Shown here: piece after piece, positions 6,984-14,766 of the stretch
How the letters are laid out: each line of letters begins with the position of its first letter
How positions within the stretch are numbered: position 1 is the first letter of the stretch
Source: an uncultured Eubacteriales bacterium
GTDB taxonomy: Bacteria > Bacillota > Clostridia > Oscillospirales > UBA644
Length of the DNA: 43,009 nt
NCBI GenBank assembly: GCA_905207625.1
Contig: CAJLLT010000017.1
Location: forward strand, 1-43,009
Direction: 5' to 3'
Notes under the pieces: model-generated
Databases searched by the model: none
What the model saw: only the letters and a program-made list of their open reading frames with translations
Told to the model about the DNA's origin: nothing
Position numbers and translations under genes: made by a program

Positions 6984-8968
6984 ATCGCGTCAACCTCCGC
7001 CATTATCTGTTTATTACTGAATCCGTTCAGGTCCATTGCTCCGGAGGGACAGGTTACGGTGCAGGCACCGCAGCCCTGGCAGACAGCGGCATTGACCTGG
7101 GCCACCCTGCGGATCCGTGTGGTGCGGTCGGGCATACGGAATTCCTTATCCACATAGCTGATCGCGCCGTAGGGGCAGACCTTTTCGCAACTGGAACAGC
7201 CGTTGCACATATTCTCATCGGAATGGGCAACGCAGGGATTACCCAGAAGCTTATCCTTGGCGAGAAGTCCTATGACCTTTGCCGCAGCAGCTCCCGCCTG
7301 GGATACGGTTTCGGGTATGTCCTTCGGTCCCTGGCATACACCGGACAGGAATACACCGGCAGTGGGACTTTCCACGGGACGGAGTTTCGGATGGGCTTCG
7401 GTAAAGAAGTCGTTTGTATCCATGGAAGCGGTAAGCTTCGTTGCAAGACCTCTCGCTGTCTTATCCGGCTCGATAGCCGCTGCGAGAACAACAAGGTCCG
7501 CATCTATATGAAGCTGTTCGTCCGCAAGCAGATCGCTTGCCTGAACATGAAGCTTCTTGCCCATGGGGGTAACTTTGCCCACGGTTCCCTTTATATAATG
7601 CACACCGTATTCTTCAACGGCACGTCTGTAGAACTCATCGAAGTTCTTTCCGGGGGTACGGACATCTATGTAGAAGACATAAACATCTGTATCCGGGTAT
7701 TTATCACGGATGAGCATGGCGTGCTTTGCGGTGTACATACAGCATATCTTTGAGCAGTATTCCTTGCCCTTTTCGGCACATGCGGCACAGCGGGAGCCCA
7801 CGCACTGAACAAAAACGATGGTATGGGGATGCTCTCTGTCCGAGGGACGGAGCAGGGTTCCTCCGGTAGGTCCGGCGGCATTCATGAGCCTTTCAAGCTC
7901 AAGGGAGGTTATAACATCTTTCGACTTGCTGTAGGCATATTCGTCGAACTTATCCATGCTTATGACGTCGTAACCAGTAGCAACGACGATAGCACCGTAC
8001 TTCTCGGAAACAAGTTCGTCTTTTGCCTTATAATCAATTGCTCCGGCGGCGCATATCTTCGAGCAGAGTCCACATTTGCCGGTCTGGAGCATGGTGCAGT
8101 AGTCAGGGTCGATGGTGGCGACCTTCGGAACGGCCTGCGCAAAGGGAATATATATTGCATGGCGGTTGTCCATGCCCATATTGAACTCGTTGGGAACGTT
8201 CTTCTTCGGGCATTTCTCGGTACATAGACCGCAACCGGTACAAAGCTCTTCTTTTACATAACGGGCTTTACGGCGGATGGTAACATCGAAGTTACCCACA
8301 AAGCCTTTCACATCCTCGACCTCGGAGTAGGAAAAGATTCTGATCTTTTCGTTCTGTCCCGCATCAACCATTTTCGGGGTAAGAATACATGCGGCGCAGT
8401 CCAGAGTCGGGAAGGTTTTGTCAAGCTGAGCCATTTTTCCGCCGATAGTGGGCTTTTTCTCAACTATATCCACAGGGAATCCCGCGTCGGCAATATCAAG
8501 AGCGGTCTGTATGCCGGCAATTCCGCCGCCTATAACAAGGGCTCTTTTTGTAACGGGAGTTTCTCCGGGGGTCAGGGGCGCATTCAGGTTGACCTTCGCC
8601 ACGGCGGCTTTGCCGAGGATTATAGCTTTTTCCGTTCCGGTGGGAATATCTTTGTGCACCCAGGAGCACTGCTCGCGGATGTTCGCGATTTCCACCATAT
8701 ACGGATTTATGCCTGCGGCGGCAGCTGTCTTCCGGAAGGTCGCCTCATGCATACGGGGAGAACATGAACATACCACAAGCCCCGTAAGTTTATGTTCCCT
8801 GACGGCATTCTTTATCAGATCCTGACCTGCCTGGGAACACATATACTGATACTCGGCGGAGAAGACAACGCCGGGTTCGTTTTTCAACGCTTCCGCAACT
8901 GCTTTAACGTCTACCGTAGCGGCAATATTGGTACCGCAATGGCAAACAAAAACACCTATTCTCTGCAT
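6974..8968 (-). CDS. hdrA: HdrA, FAD-containing electron-bifurcating subunit
   Basis: 664 residues, full length for the family. The N-terminal domain has paired Cys motifs (VCHCG 8-12, MCS 43-45, CSCSPR 67-72). The thioredoxin-reductase-like FAD domain has GGGIAG (147-152) and IGGKMAQLDKTFP, followed by DCAACILTPKM with the cluster-ligand Cys around 191-194. An inserted ferredoxin has CTGCGLCTEKCP and a Cys-rich CGLCSKICAAG stretch. A C-terminal pair of 4Fe-4S motifs is CNGCSSCEKVCP and CQGCGACTVTCP. In Mvh-Hdr the HdrA FAD splits electron pairs, one to ferredoxin and one to HdrBC. All elements needed for that appear present. AGGAGG precedes the ATG, 13 bp after hdrC. Confidence 0.93.
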   Translation of the reverse strand: MQRIGVFVCHCGTNIAATVDVKAVAEALKNEPGVVFSAEYQYMCSQAGQDLIKNAVREHKLTGLVVCSCSPRMHEATFRKTAAAAGINPYMVEIANIREQCSWVHKDIPTGTEKAIILGKAAVAKVNLNAPLTPGETPVTKRALVIGGGIAGIQTALDIADAGFPVDIVEKKPTIGGKMAQLDKTFPTLDCAACILTPKMVDAGQNEKIRIFSYSEVEDVKGFVGNFDVTIRRKARYVKEELCTGCGLCTEKCPKKNVPNEFNMGMDNRHAIYIPFAQAVPKVATIDPDYCTMLQTGKCGLCSKICAAGAIDYKAKDELVSEKYGAIVVATGYDVISMDKFDEYAYSKSKDVITSLELERLMNAAGPTGGTLLRPSDREHPHTIVFVQCVGSRCAACAEKGKEYCSKICCMYTAKHAMLIRDKYPDTDVYVFYIDVRTPGKNFDEFYRRAVEEYGVHYIKGTVGKVTPMGKKLHVQASDLLADEQLHIDADLVVLAAAIEPDKTARGLATKLTASMDTNDFFTEAHPKLRPVESPTAGVFLSGVCQGPKDIPETVSQAGAAAAKVIGLLAKDKLLGNPCVAHSDENMCNGCSSCEKVCPYGAISYVDKEFRMPDRTTRIRRVAQVNAAVCQGCGACTVTCPSGAMDLNGFSNKQIMAEVDAICR

Positions 8969-8981
8969 TTTCTTCTCCTCC

Positions 8982-9365
8982 TCACTTACTGAATTTTCTG
9001 AAGGCGCTGACTATTGCCTGCTGAGGCATATCCTCGGGCAGTGATGCAGCATCCTCGGGGGTAAAGAAATTTGCCCCCTTCTGTCTGATGACCGCGAGAC
9101 GCAGAGCTTCCACAAGCTTTCCGGGTTCAACTCCGCGCGGACAGCGCTGAACACAGGCAAAACATGTCAGACATTTGTATATCGACTTGCTTTCCGCAAG
9201 TTTATCGATCTCACCTTTTTCCACCATATAAACGAACTGATGGGGATGATATTCCATCTCATCGTAAGCGGGACATGTGGCGGAGCACTTTCCGCATCTC
9301 ATACATTTCAGAGGGTTGACCCCGCTTATACGGAGTACTTCTTCCTTGATATCGCTGTTATTCAC
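8982..9365 (-). CDS. hdrC: HdrC, 4Fe-4S relay subunit
   Basis: 127 residues with two cluster motifs, CMRCGKCSATCPA (near 19-31) and CLTCFACVQRCPRG (near 64-77), the standard HdrC arrangement. It relays electrons from HdrA to HdrB. It overlaps the end of hdrB by 8 bp; the nearest Shine-Dalgarno (AAAGGAGGG) is about 12 bases away, so coupling to hdrB translation is likely. Slightly short but complete. Confidence 0.9.
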   Translation of the reverse strand: MNNSDIKEEVLRISGVNPLKCMRCGKCSATCPAYDEMEYHPHQFVYMVEKGEIDKLAESKSIYKCLTCFACVQRCPRGVEPGKLVEALRLAVIRQKGANFFTPEDAASLPEDMPQQAIVSAFRKFSK

Positions 9366-10155
9366 CGTCTGTGCCCTCCTTTACTCCCAAAGCCTGCGCA
9401 AGTATCTCCGTAAGGTATACCACCGGCACGGAAGAAGTCTTTTCAAGATTATATTTGCAAAGAGGACATGCCGTAACTATCATCTCTGCGCCTTTGTCGG
9501 CGGCATCATCGCAGATACTCCTGCTTCTGCGTCCGGCGGCGGAAGGATCGGTGGTTATGACATAGCCTCCGCAGCATTCATTGCGGCTGCTCCACTCTAC
9601 CGCATCCGCACCGAGGGCACGGATGAAATCCTCGAAAATACGGGGGTTTTCCGGATCGTCCATTGCCATATCCGCGGCGGGACGAAGCAGGAGACATCCG
9701 TAATATGCGGCAATTTTCTTTCCGGTCAGAGGGGCTGTGACCTTCTGTTTAAGAGCATCAAAGCCGACAACATCACGAAGAAGTTCGAGATAATGCAGAA
9801 CCTTACATGATCCGTCATAGGCGGGAACGTTCTCCTGCGCCATATACAGATTCACCTTGCGGGCAAAAGCCGCATCTTTTTTCATCGCCTCATTGGTTCT
9901 CTTTATGACATTGTGGCAACCGGAGCAGACCGTAACAAGGGGCATCTGCTGTCCGGCGGCAGAGGCAAGAGCTCTGACGGAGGAAAGCTTTGTTGCGACC
10001 TCGTCACCGGCGGAGGTGAAAACACCGCCGCAGCACTGCCAGGTCTCGGGTTCGACAAGCTCGACCCCCAGGGTTTCAGCGCATCTGCGGGCATATATGT
10101 CCAGCTGTTTTGCTTTATTCTTCAGCGTACAGCCGGGAAAATAAGATACCTTCAT
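9358..10155 (-). CDS. hdrB: HdrB, CCG-domain catalytic/relay subunit
   Basis: 265 residues with two complete CCG domains: C9, C41-C42, C77/C80 in the first; YYGC, ECCGG and CPLC in the second. In methanogen HdrB these bind two non-cubane [4Fe-4S] clusters that cleave CoM-S-S-CoB. No heterodisulfide substrate is expected in a Bacillota. With frdA/frdB in the same operon, HdrB more likely hands electrons to FrdB, mimicking the fused CCG domain of methanogen TfrB. It remains possible that it reduces a small disulfide. GAGGAGG precedes the start, 11 bp after fumC. Confidence 0.9.
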   Translation of the reverse strand: MKVSYFPGCTLKNKAKQLDIYARRCAETLGVELVEPETWQCCGGVFTSAGDEVATKLSSVRALASAAGQQMPLVTVCSGCHNVIKRTNEAMKKDAAFARKVNLYMAQENVPAYDGSCKVLHYLELLRDVVGFDALKQKVTAPLTGKKIAAYYGCLLLRPAADMAMDDPENPRIFEDFIRALGADAVEWSSRNECCGGYVITTDPSAAGRRSRSICDDAADKGAEMIVTACPLCKYNLEKTSSVPVVYLTEILAQALGVKEGTDGE

Positions 10156-10166
10156 TCTTTTCCTCC

Positions 10167-11543
10167 TCAGACCATCTGTTCGGGGTGAAATACCTCGTCA
10201 AACTTTTCCTCGGTAAGGAAGCCCAGTTCCACACAAGCCTGTTTCAGTGAGATATTCTCTTTGAAAGCTTTCTTGGCGGTCTTGGCGGCATTCTCATATC
10301 CGATATAAGGATTAAGCGCAGTAACAAGCATAAGGGAATTGTGCAGATTATGGTGCATCTTTTCCTTATCTGCCACGATACCGACAGCGCATTTGTCGTT
10401 GAAGGAAACAATGGCCTCGGCAAGCAGACGCGCGGACTGAAGGAAATTGTAGATGCAGACAGGCATGAACACGTTGAGTTCAAAATTACCCTGACTTGCC
10501 GCCATGCCTACGGCAACATCATTGCCCATCACCTGAACGGCAACCATCGTAACGGCTTCGCACTGGGTGGGATTCACCTTTCCGGGCATAATGGAGGAGC
10601 CGGGTTCGTTCTCGGGGATACGGATCTCTCCCAGACCGTCACGGGGACCGGAGGCAAGCCAGCGGACATCATTGGCGATCTTCATCATATCGCAGGCGAG
10701 AGCCTTTATCGCACCGTGGGCAAAAACTATCTCGTCCTTGGAGGTAAGGGCGTGGAACTTATTCGGAGCGGTAACAAAAGGTTTACCCGTAAGTTTCGCG
10801 ACCTCCGCCGCGACGGCGGTATCAAAACCCTTGGGAGCGTTGAGACCGGTTCCCACCGCCGTTCCGCCGAGAGCAAGCTCATGAAGAGGCTTGACTGCGG
10901 TACGGAGCAGTTCTGCGTCTCTCTGCAGACTGCTTCTCCAGCCGCTTATCTCCTGGCTGAATTTTATGGGAGTCGCATCCTGAAGATGCGTTCTTCCCGA
11001 CTTTACTATGCCTTCGTTCTCCGCTTCCAGACGGATAAAGGTGGCTATAAGCTTCTCCACCGCGGGAAGCAGCTTGTCCTCAACCGCGAGCACCGCGGAA
11101 ATATGCATCGCGGTGGGAAAGGTATCGTTGGAGGACTGGCTCATGTTTATATCATCGTTGGGATGGAGCAGTTTCTCTCCCGCGACCGCATTTCCTCTGT
11201 TGGCAATGACTTCGTTTGCGTTCATGTTGGACTGAGTGCCGGAACCGGTCTGCCAGACAACAAGAGGAAAATGCTCGTTGAGAGCGCCGGATATGACCTC
11301 GTTGCAGGCCTGAGTTATTGCCGCGAGTTTTGCGTCGGTCATCTTTTCGGGCTTCAGCGCATGATTTGCCCTTGCGGCGGCAAGTTTGAGGATACCGAAA
11401 GCATGGGTTATCTCCCGGGGCATGGTCTCAATGCCTACGCCTATTTCAAAATTCTCATGGCTTCTCTGTGTCTGAGCAGCCCACAGTTTATCTTCGGGGA
11501 CTCTCACTTCCCCCATGGAATCATGTTCAATGCGATACTGCAT
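10167..11543 (-). CDS. fumC: Class II fumarase
   Basis: 458 residues from the ATG at 11543, which has a purine-rich GGGGGCGGA site; an in-frame ATG at 11567 would overlap mdh. The superfamily signature GSSIMPGKVNPTQCE is intact, as are the substrate-loop features SGRTHLQDATP and QTGSGTQSNMNANEV. It interconverts malate and fumarate, iron-independent and oxygen-stable. Sitting between mdh and the hdr-flx-frd genes, it should supply fumarate to the reductase rather than serve an oxidative cycle. Confidence 0.95.
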   Translation of the reverse strand: MQYRIEHDSMGEVRVPEDKLWAAQTQRSHENFEIGVGIETMPREITHAFGILKLAAARANHALKPEKMTDAKLAAITQACNEVISGALNEHFPLVVWQTGSGTQSNMNANEVIANRGNAVAGEKLLHPNDDINMSQSSNDTFPTAMHISAVLAVEDKLLPAVEKLIATFIRLEAENEGIVKSGRTHLQDATPIKFSQEISGWRSSLQRDAELLRTAVKPLHELALGGTAVGTGLNAPKGFDTAVAAEVAKLTGKPFVTAPNKFHALTSKDEIVFAHGAIKALACDMMKIANDVRWLASGPRDGLGEIRIPENEPGSSIMPGKVNPTQCEAVTMVAVQVMGNDVAVGMAASQGNFELNVFMPVCIYNFLQSARLLAEAIVSFNDKCAVGIVADKEKMHHNLHNSLMLVTALNPYIGYENAAKTAKKAFKENISLKQACVELGFLTEEKFDEVFHPEQMV

Positions 11544-11556
11544 AAATCCGCCCCCG

Positions 11557-12495
11557 TTATATTTCAAGATCTTTGATTATGTTCTTAAGGCAATCCGAAC
11601 TGTATCTGAGCTTGATTATTTCATCATCGGTCAGATCGGGCAGGACCTTACCCTGTGCACCCTCGGCACCGACGATATTGAGAACACTTAGGCATACGTC
11701 ATTTATTCCGTATTCTCCGTGCATCATGGTGGAAACGGTCATAGTGGTGTTTGCGCCGTCCAGCAGACACTGGCAGATATGGCAAACGGAAACAGAAACG
11801 GCATAGAACGTTGCGCCCTTGCATTCTATGACCCTTGCGCCGGATTTGCGGACATAGTTTTCCGTATCCGCGAAATCAAGAACCTTGCCCTCTACTCCGG
11901 CAAAGGAGGAATCCATTTTGGCGATCGGGACATTCGATATATTTGCCAGAGACCAGGGAATGAAAGCGGAATCACCGTGCTCACCCATGACATAAGCGTG
12001 AACGTTCTTCTGATTTATATTGTAGAAGTCCGCAAGACATGCACGGAGACGGGAAGTGTCAAGAATAGTTCCGGAGCCGATGATACGGTGTTCGGGCAGT
12101 CCGGAAAGTTTGGTAAAGGTGTAGGTAAGTATATCAACGGGGTTACTTACGACTATATATATGGCATCGGTCGCATAGCGGGTTATTTCGGGTATTATGG
12201 ACTTGGTTATATTGATGTTGGTCTGTGCAAGGTCAAGTCTGGACTGCCCGGGTCTGCGGGCAATACCGGAGGTGATTATAACGATATTGGAGCCCACTGT
12301 GTCGGGGTAATCTCCTGCATAGATATTGCAGGGCGTGCAGAAAGGCGTTCCCTGACGGATATCCTGAGCCTCGCCCATAGCCTTGTTTTTGTTGACGTCG
12401 ATCATTACTATTTCCGACGCCAGCCCGGTCACAGCCAGAGTATAGGCAATAGTGGAGCCTACGCTTCCGGTTCCGATGATGGTCACTTTGTTCAT
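11557..12495 (-). CDS. mdh: LDH-like malate dehydrogenase (NAD-dependent)
   Basis: 312 residues of the lactate/malate dehydrogenase fold. GTGSVGS (8-14) binds NAD, and Asp33 after the second strand favours NAD over NADP. Catalytic residues are visible in DTSRLRA and GEHGDSAF (active-site His). At the substrate-specificity position (102 in LDH numbering) lactate dehydrogenases have Gln (NQxPGETR); this protein has Arg80 in SGIARRPGQSR, the malate dehydrogenase choice. So oxaloacetate/malate is the expected pair although the overall sequence is LDH-like and automated pipelines may call it LDH. It is the first gene of the operon, 145 nt downstream of a strong promoter, with AAGGGAG before the ATG. 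Confidence 0.88.
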   Translation of the reverse strand: MNKVTIIGTGSVGSTIAYTLAVTGLASEIVMIDVNKNKAMGEAQDIRQGTPFCTPCNIYAGDYPDTVGSNIVIITSGIARRPGQSRLDLAQTNINITKSIIPEITRYATDAIYIVVSNPVDILTYTFTKLSGLPEHRIIGSGTILDTSRLRACLADFYNINQKNVHAYVMGEHGDSAFIPWSLANISNVPIAKMDSSFAGVEGKVLDFADTENYVRKSGARVIECKGATFYAVSVSVCHICQCLLDGANTTMTVSTMMHGEYGINDVCLSVLNIVGAEGAQGKVLPDLTDDEIIKLRYSSDCLKNIIKDLEI

Positions 12496-12647
12496 AATAA
12501 TATCTCCCTTACATATTTACGCGGAGGATACGATCTCCTGTCAGACATGAGAAAAATCCGGTATTACCGTATTTTTCCGCATTCTCCCCCGCCGTTGTTC
12601 AACCTTGGCAGAGCAAAAAGACATCGTATGCCATTTTACTTGACTAC

Positions 12648-12676
12648 ATTATATCACTGAGGATATCCCAAATCAA
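12648..12676 (-). promoter_or_regulatory. Sigma-A promoter of the mdh-fumC-hdr-flx-frd operon
   Basis: On the minus strand TTGATT (12676-12671), a 17-bp spacer and TATAAT (12653-12648). Transcription should start near 12641, leaving a leader of about 145 nt before mdh. No other good promoter was seen inside the operon. The rest of the gap to the tRNA gene (12680-12935) is AT-rich and shows nothing I can name. Confidence 0.8.
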
Positions 12677-12939
12677 GACATATTTTATGACATTTGCGGA
12701 AAAAGCTTCTGTTTCGTTTATTTTTTTCTATTACGCCTATTTTTTGTCGAAAAATATGTCACCTTAATTTCACAATTCGACAATACAGGAAAAGAGCAGA
12801 CACAAACGAACCGCACAGGACAGCGCCGCAAAAAGTTATACCCCCCGAGATATTCATTCAAGCCATTCCGGCACAGGTGGGCAAAAAAAGAACCAAAATG
12901 ACAAATTCGTAAATTTCTGCAAAAACCCGGAATTGCCTA

Positions 12940-12968
12940 TTGACAAACAGGCAAAAATGTTGTATAAT
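12940..12968 (+). promoter_or_regulatory. Promoter of tRNA-Gly
   Basis: TTGACA (12940-12945), 17-bp spacer, TATAAT (12963-12968): a consensus sigma-A promoter about 30 bp before the tRNA gene. Confidence 0.9.
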
Positions 12969-12997
12969 ACACAGGCATTGTTAAGTCAGATGCGTAT

Positions 12998-13071
12998 GCG
13001 GGTGTAGTTCAATGGTAGAACCCCAGCCTTCCAAGCTGGTCGCGTGGGTTCGATTCCCATCACCCGCTCCA
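12998..13071 (+). tRNA. tRNA-Gly (anticodon UCC)
   Basis: 74 nt with encoded CCA. The acceptor stem GCGGGTG/CACCCGC, the anticodon arm CCAGC-CTTCCAA-GCTGG (anticodon TCC at loop positions 3-5) and the T arm GTGGGTTCGATTCCCAT are all intact. It stands alone between its own promoter and terminator. Confidence 0.97.
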
Positions 13072-13072
13072 G

Positions 13073-13114
13073 AAAAAACCACTTGCTGTTGCAGGTGGTT
13101 TTTTCAATTATATT
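13073..13114 (+). terminator. Terminator of tRNA-Gly
   Basis: The stem AAAACCACTTGC pairs with GCAGGTGGTTTT around a 4-nt loop and runs into six T. It directly follows the CCA end. The rest of the gap (13115-13316) holds GC-rich inverted stretches but no recognisable gene. Confidence 0.85.
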
Positions 13115-13316
13115 GCCATTCCGGGCCGGCTGCCTCCGGGTCAAAGCCGGCTGCGCCGGATAACGGCACCCCGGCAAAGCTTTATCAGAGAATTCCGCAT
13201 CAGAAAACAACCGGGGCTTCCCGTATTGATTGAAGCCTGAACGGAAGCAAAAAAAGCATTTCACGGATAAAACGGCGCGATAAGTTCACCGTCCGGTTTC
13301 AGTCCATTATATGCTT

Positions 13317-13354
13317 CAAAAGCCTGCGGAGACGCTTGATGCGTCCCCGCAGGC
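13317..13354 (-). terminator. Terminator, probably bidirectional
   Basis: AGCCTGCGG...CCGCAGGCT (13321-13354), with an inner GACGC/GCGTC stem and a TTTT tail on the minus strand. It lies about 40 bp after the stop of the two-TM membrane protein. The plus-strand tail is weaker. Confidence 0.65.
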
Positions 13355-13391
13355 TTCGTTCATTTTGAATCCGTTCACATATAAAAAGCGG

Positions 13392-13841
13392 TTATCTGCC
13401 CTTTCGTCTCTTCACCGGTACCCCCGGCACCGTCTTGAGGATTATAAGCAGTATCGCAAACACAGACCCGAGTCCCGCAAGAATGACCGCCCAGACAGTA
13501 ACCTGCCCATCATTCCCGGAAATTCCGCTTCCGGAACCTGAACGGAAGTGCGAAAGAGAACTGTCCTCAGGCAGAAGAGAATTGACCCCGGAATCCGCCG
13601 TTATCTTCGTTGAAATACACATATCCGATTCATTCTGCAACAATCCGGAATGAATGCAGTCACCTTCGGCGAATGTTCCCGCCACAGAAAGCATGTCCCC
13701 GGGCAATTCCGGATCGGAAAAAGAGGAATTTCTCCCCGCAAACACAAACAGACAAATACCGGCAACCAGCACCAGAACCGCAGCCGCAACCGTTACACGC
13801 ATGTTTTTTTCTTTGTCGTTCATACCTGAGTAATTCTGCAT
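13392..13841 (-). CDS. Small two-TM membrane protein of unknown function
   Basis: 149 residues from the ATG at 13841, preceded by AAAGGAG at good spacing; a longer frame up to 13976 lacks a ribosome site. It has a short basic cytoplasmic N-terminus and a first helix near 15-36 (VTVAAAVLVLVAGICLFVFAG). An extracellular region of about 75 residues follows, rich in Ser/Gly/Asp with two Cys. A second helix (VTVWAVILAGLGSVFAILL) leads to a C-terminal basic tail (KRRKGR). I recognise no family. The long hairpin in its leader (13869-13898) and the lipoprotein gene 154 bp upstream on the same strand are the only context clues. Confidence 0.65.
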   Translation of the reverse strand: MQNYSGMNDKEKNMRVTVAAAVLVLVAGICLFVFAGRNSSFSDPELPGDMLSVAGTFAEGDCIHSGLLQNESDMCISTKITADSGVNSLLPEDSSLSHFRSGSGSGISGNDGQVTVWAVILAGLGSVFAILLIILKTVPGVPVKRRKGR

Positions 13842-13868
13842 ATTCTGCTCCTTTTTCTCCGATGCGCA

Positions 13869-13898
13869 GGATGCCGCTGTGACAAGCAGGCGGCATCC
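13869..13898 (-). promoter_or_regulatory. Leader hairpin upstream of the two-TM protein
   Basis: GGATGCCGC (13898-13890 read on the minus strand) pairs perfectly with GCGGCATCC (13877-13869) around a 12-nt loop. The stem can extend by five more pairs past one bulged base. There is no T tract after it and AAAGGAG follows about 20 nt later, so it is not a terminator. It may set mRNA stability or translation. Confidence 0.5.
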
Positions 13899-13995
13899 GC
13901 ACACATCACGACCGATGCCCGTCGACGGCACCGTATAAGACTCTTTACTGTAGATAATAAATTCTTTCTTGTCCAAAATCAGGGATCGGCAACTA

Positions 13996-14358
13996 TTATT
14001 GCATTGAATCCAGAGCCTGCTCCAATTCAGCCTTGGATTCCTCTATCCAGGCCTTTGCCGTTTCAAACCATTCCGTCATTTCCTCATATTTTTCATCCGA
14101 AATATCATCACCGTTCATGAGTATATCCCTATACTGATTGAGCAGTGCCGACATCTGCTGAAAAACACTGATCGTTTCCGAGTCCATAAGGTGGGCATTG
14201 GCATTTATCAGACCTGAAAGTTCATTGAACTCCTCACTGGTGGAATTGAAGACCTGAATTGCCTCCTGCTTTTTTGAGCTGTCACCACAGCCCGCAAGGA
14301 ACAGGCCCAGAGAAACGATCATGAGGGCTGCAAGAATGATTGCTGTTGTTCTGCGCAT
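13996..14358 (-). CDS. Small lipoprotein of unknown function
   Basis: 120 residues. A basic start and hydrophobic stretch end in the lipobox LAGC (Cys24), so the mature protein is a lipid-anchored domain of about 97 residues. It is rich in Glu, Gln, Ser and Leu and looks all-helical (EEFNELSGLINANAHLM, EMTEWFETAKAWIEESKAEL), perhaps a small helical bundle. GAAGGGAAG precedes the ATG. It lies divergent to the LytTR/GHKL two-component operon. No family recognised. Confidence 0.8.
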   Translation of the reverse strand: MRRTTAIILAALMIVSLGLFLAGCGDSSKKQEAIQVFNSTSEEFNELSGLINANAHLMDSETISVFQQMSALLNQYRDILMNGDDISDEKYEEMTEWFETAKAWIEESKAELEQALDSMQ

Positions 14359-14542
14359 TAAAATACTTCCCTTCAGCTTTTGAATTCTGAATTCCCTTTA
14401 CGGAAATCCTCATTTGCTTCCGACTTTTGGCGAAACGTTTTTTCCGCACGTTCAAATACCCACTTACGAACCGAAAGAGAATATTTTCACGGAAAAAGGC
14501 CGACACCACGTCCCGAAAAACCGGTCCGACAGTAACACTGCC

Positions 14543-14571
14543 TTGACATCGGAAAAAGTTTTTAGTATAAT
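14543..14571 (+). promoter_or_regulatory. Distal promoter of the two-component operon
   Basis: TTGACA (14543-14548), 17-bp spacer, TATAAT (14566-14571). The transcript would have a leader of about 190 nt before the regulator gene. The leader includes an 11-codon frame (14591-14626) with no convincing ribosome site and a CCGGAA/TTCCGG hairpin. Confidence 0.75.
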
Positions 14572-14660
14572 TAAGTTACTGCGTACGGAAATGCAGAATC
14601 AGCCGGAACACCTTTCCGGTAACTGATTATACTACCGATTCCGGGTTATGAACGCCTCCC

Positions 14661-14696
14661 GGAGCGAAATGTCGGTTTTCGGGAGTGAAATGTCAG
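14661..14696 (+). promoter_or_regulatory. 21-bp-spaced direct repeat, candidate LytTR operator
   Basis: GGAGCGAAATGTCGG (14661-14675) and GGAGTGAAATGTCAG (14682-14696) match at 13 of 15 positions and are exactly 21 bp apart, two helical turns. LytTR-domain regulators bind such tandem repeats. The pair ends 9 bp before the -35 of the proximal promoter, a typical activator position. Confidence 0.6.
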
Positions 14697-14705
14697 TATA
14701 AACTG

Positions 14706-14735
14706 TTGAAAAAAATCTTTTTTCATTCATAAAAC
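14706..14735 (+). promoter_or_regulatory. Proximal, weaker promoter of the two-component operon
   Basis: TTGAAA (14706-14711), 18-bp spacer, TAAAAC (14730-14735). A poor match and long spacer are consistent with a promoter needing an activator bound at the repeats just upstream. Confidence 0.4.
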
Positions 14736-14766
14736 GCGATTTAAAATCCGCACGGGTGGTGATTTC

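Noticed and set aside
9358..9365. Classical heterodisulfide (CoM-S-S-CoB) reductase function for HdrBC
   Set aside because: No methanogen genes are present and the operon supplies fumarate as acceptor; the Hdr fold is used for bifurcation in many anaerobic bacteria.
10341..11576. 411-codon plus-strand frame opposite fumC
   Set aside because: Antisense shadow of fumarase with no domain or start signal of its own.
11557..12495. Calling the gene L-lactate dehydrogenase
   Set aside because: Overall fold similarity fits, but Arg80 at the specificity position and linkage to fumC/frd favour malate.
12680..12935. Possible Rex-type operator or extra gene in the AT-rich gap
   Set aside because: No convincing TTGTGA-type palindrome and no coding frame with a start signal.
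12986..13264. Minus-strand frame of 92 codons containing MGIEPTRPAWKAGVLPLNY
   Set aside because: This is the antisense of tRNA-Gly, a well-known false peptide produced by reading through the tRNA gene.
14591..14626. 11-codon leader peptide before the LytTR regulator
   Set aside because: No Shine-Dalgarno and no codon run suggesting attenuation or an autoinducer.
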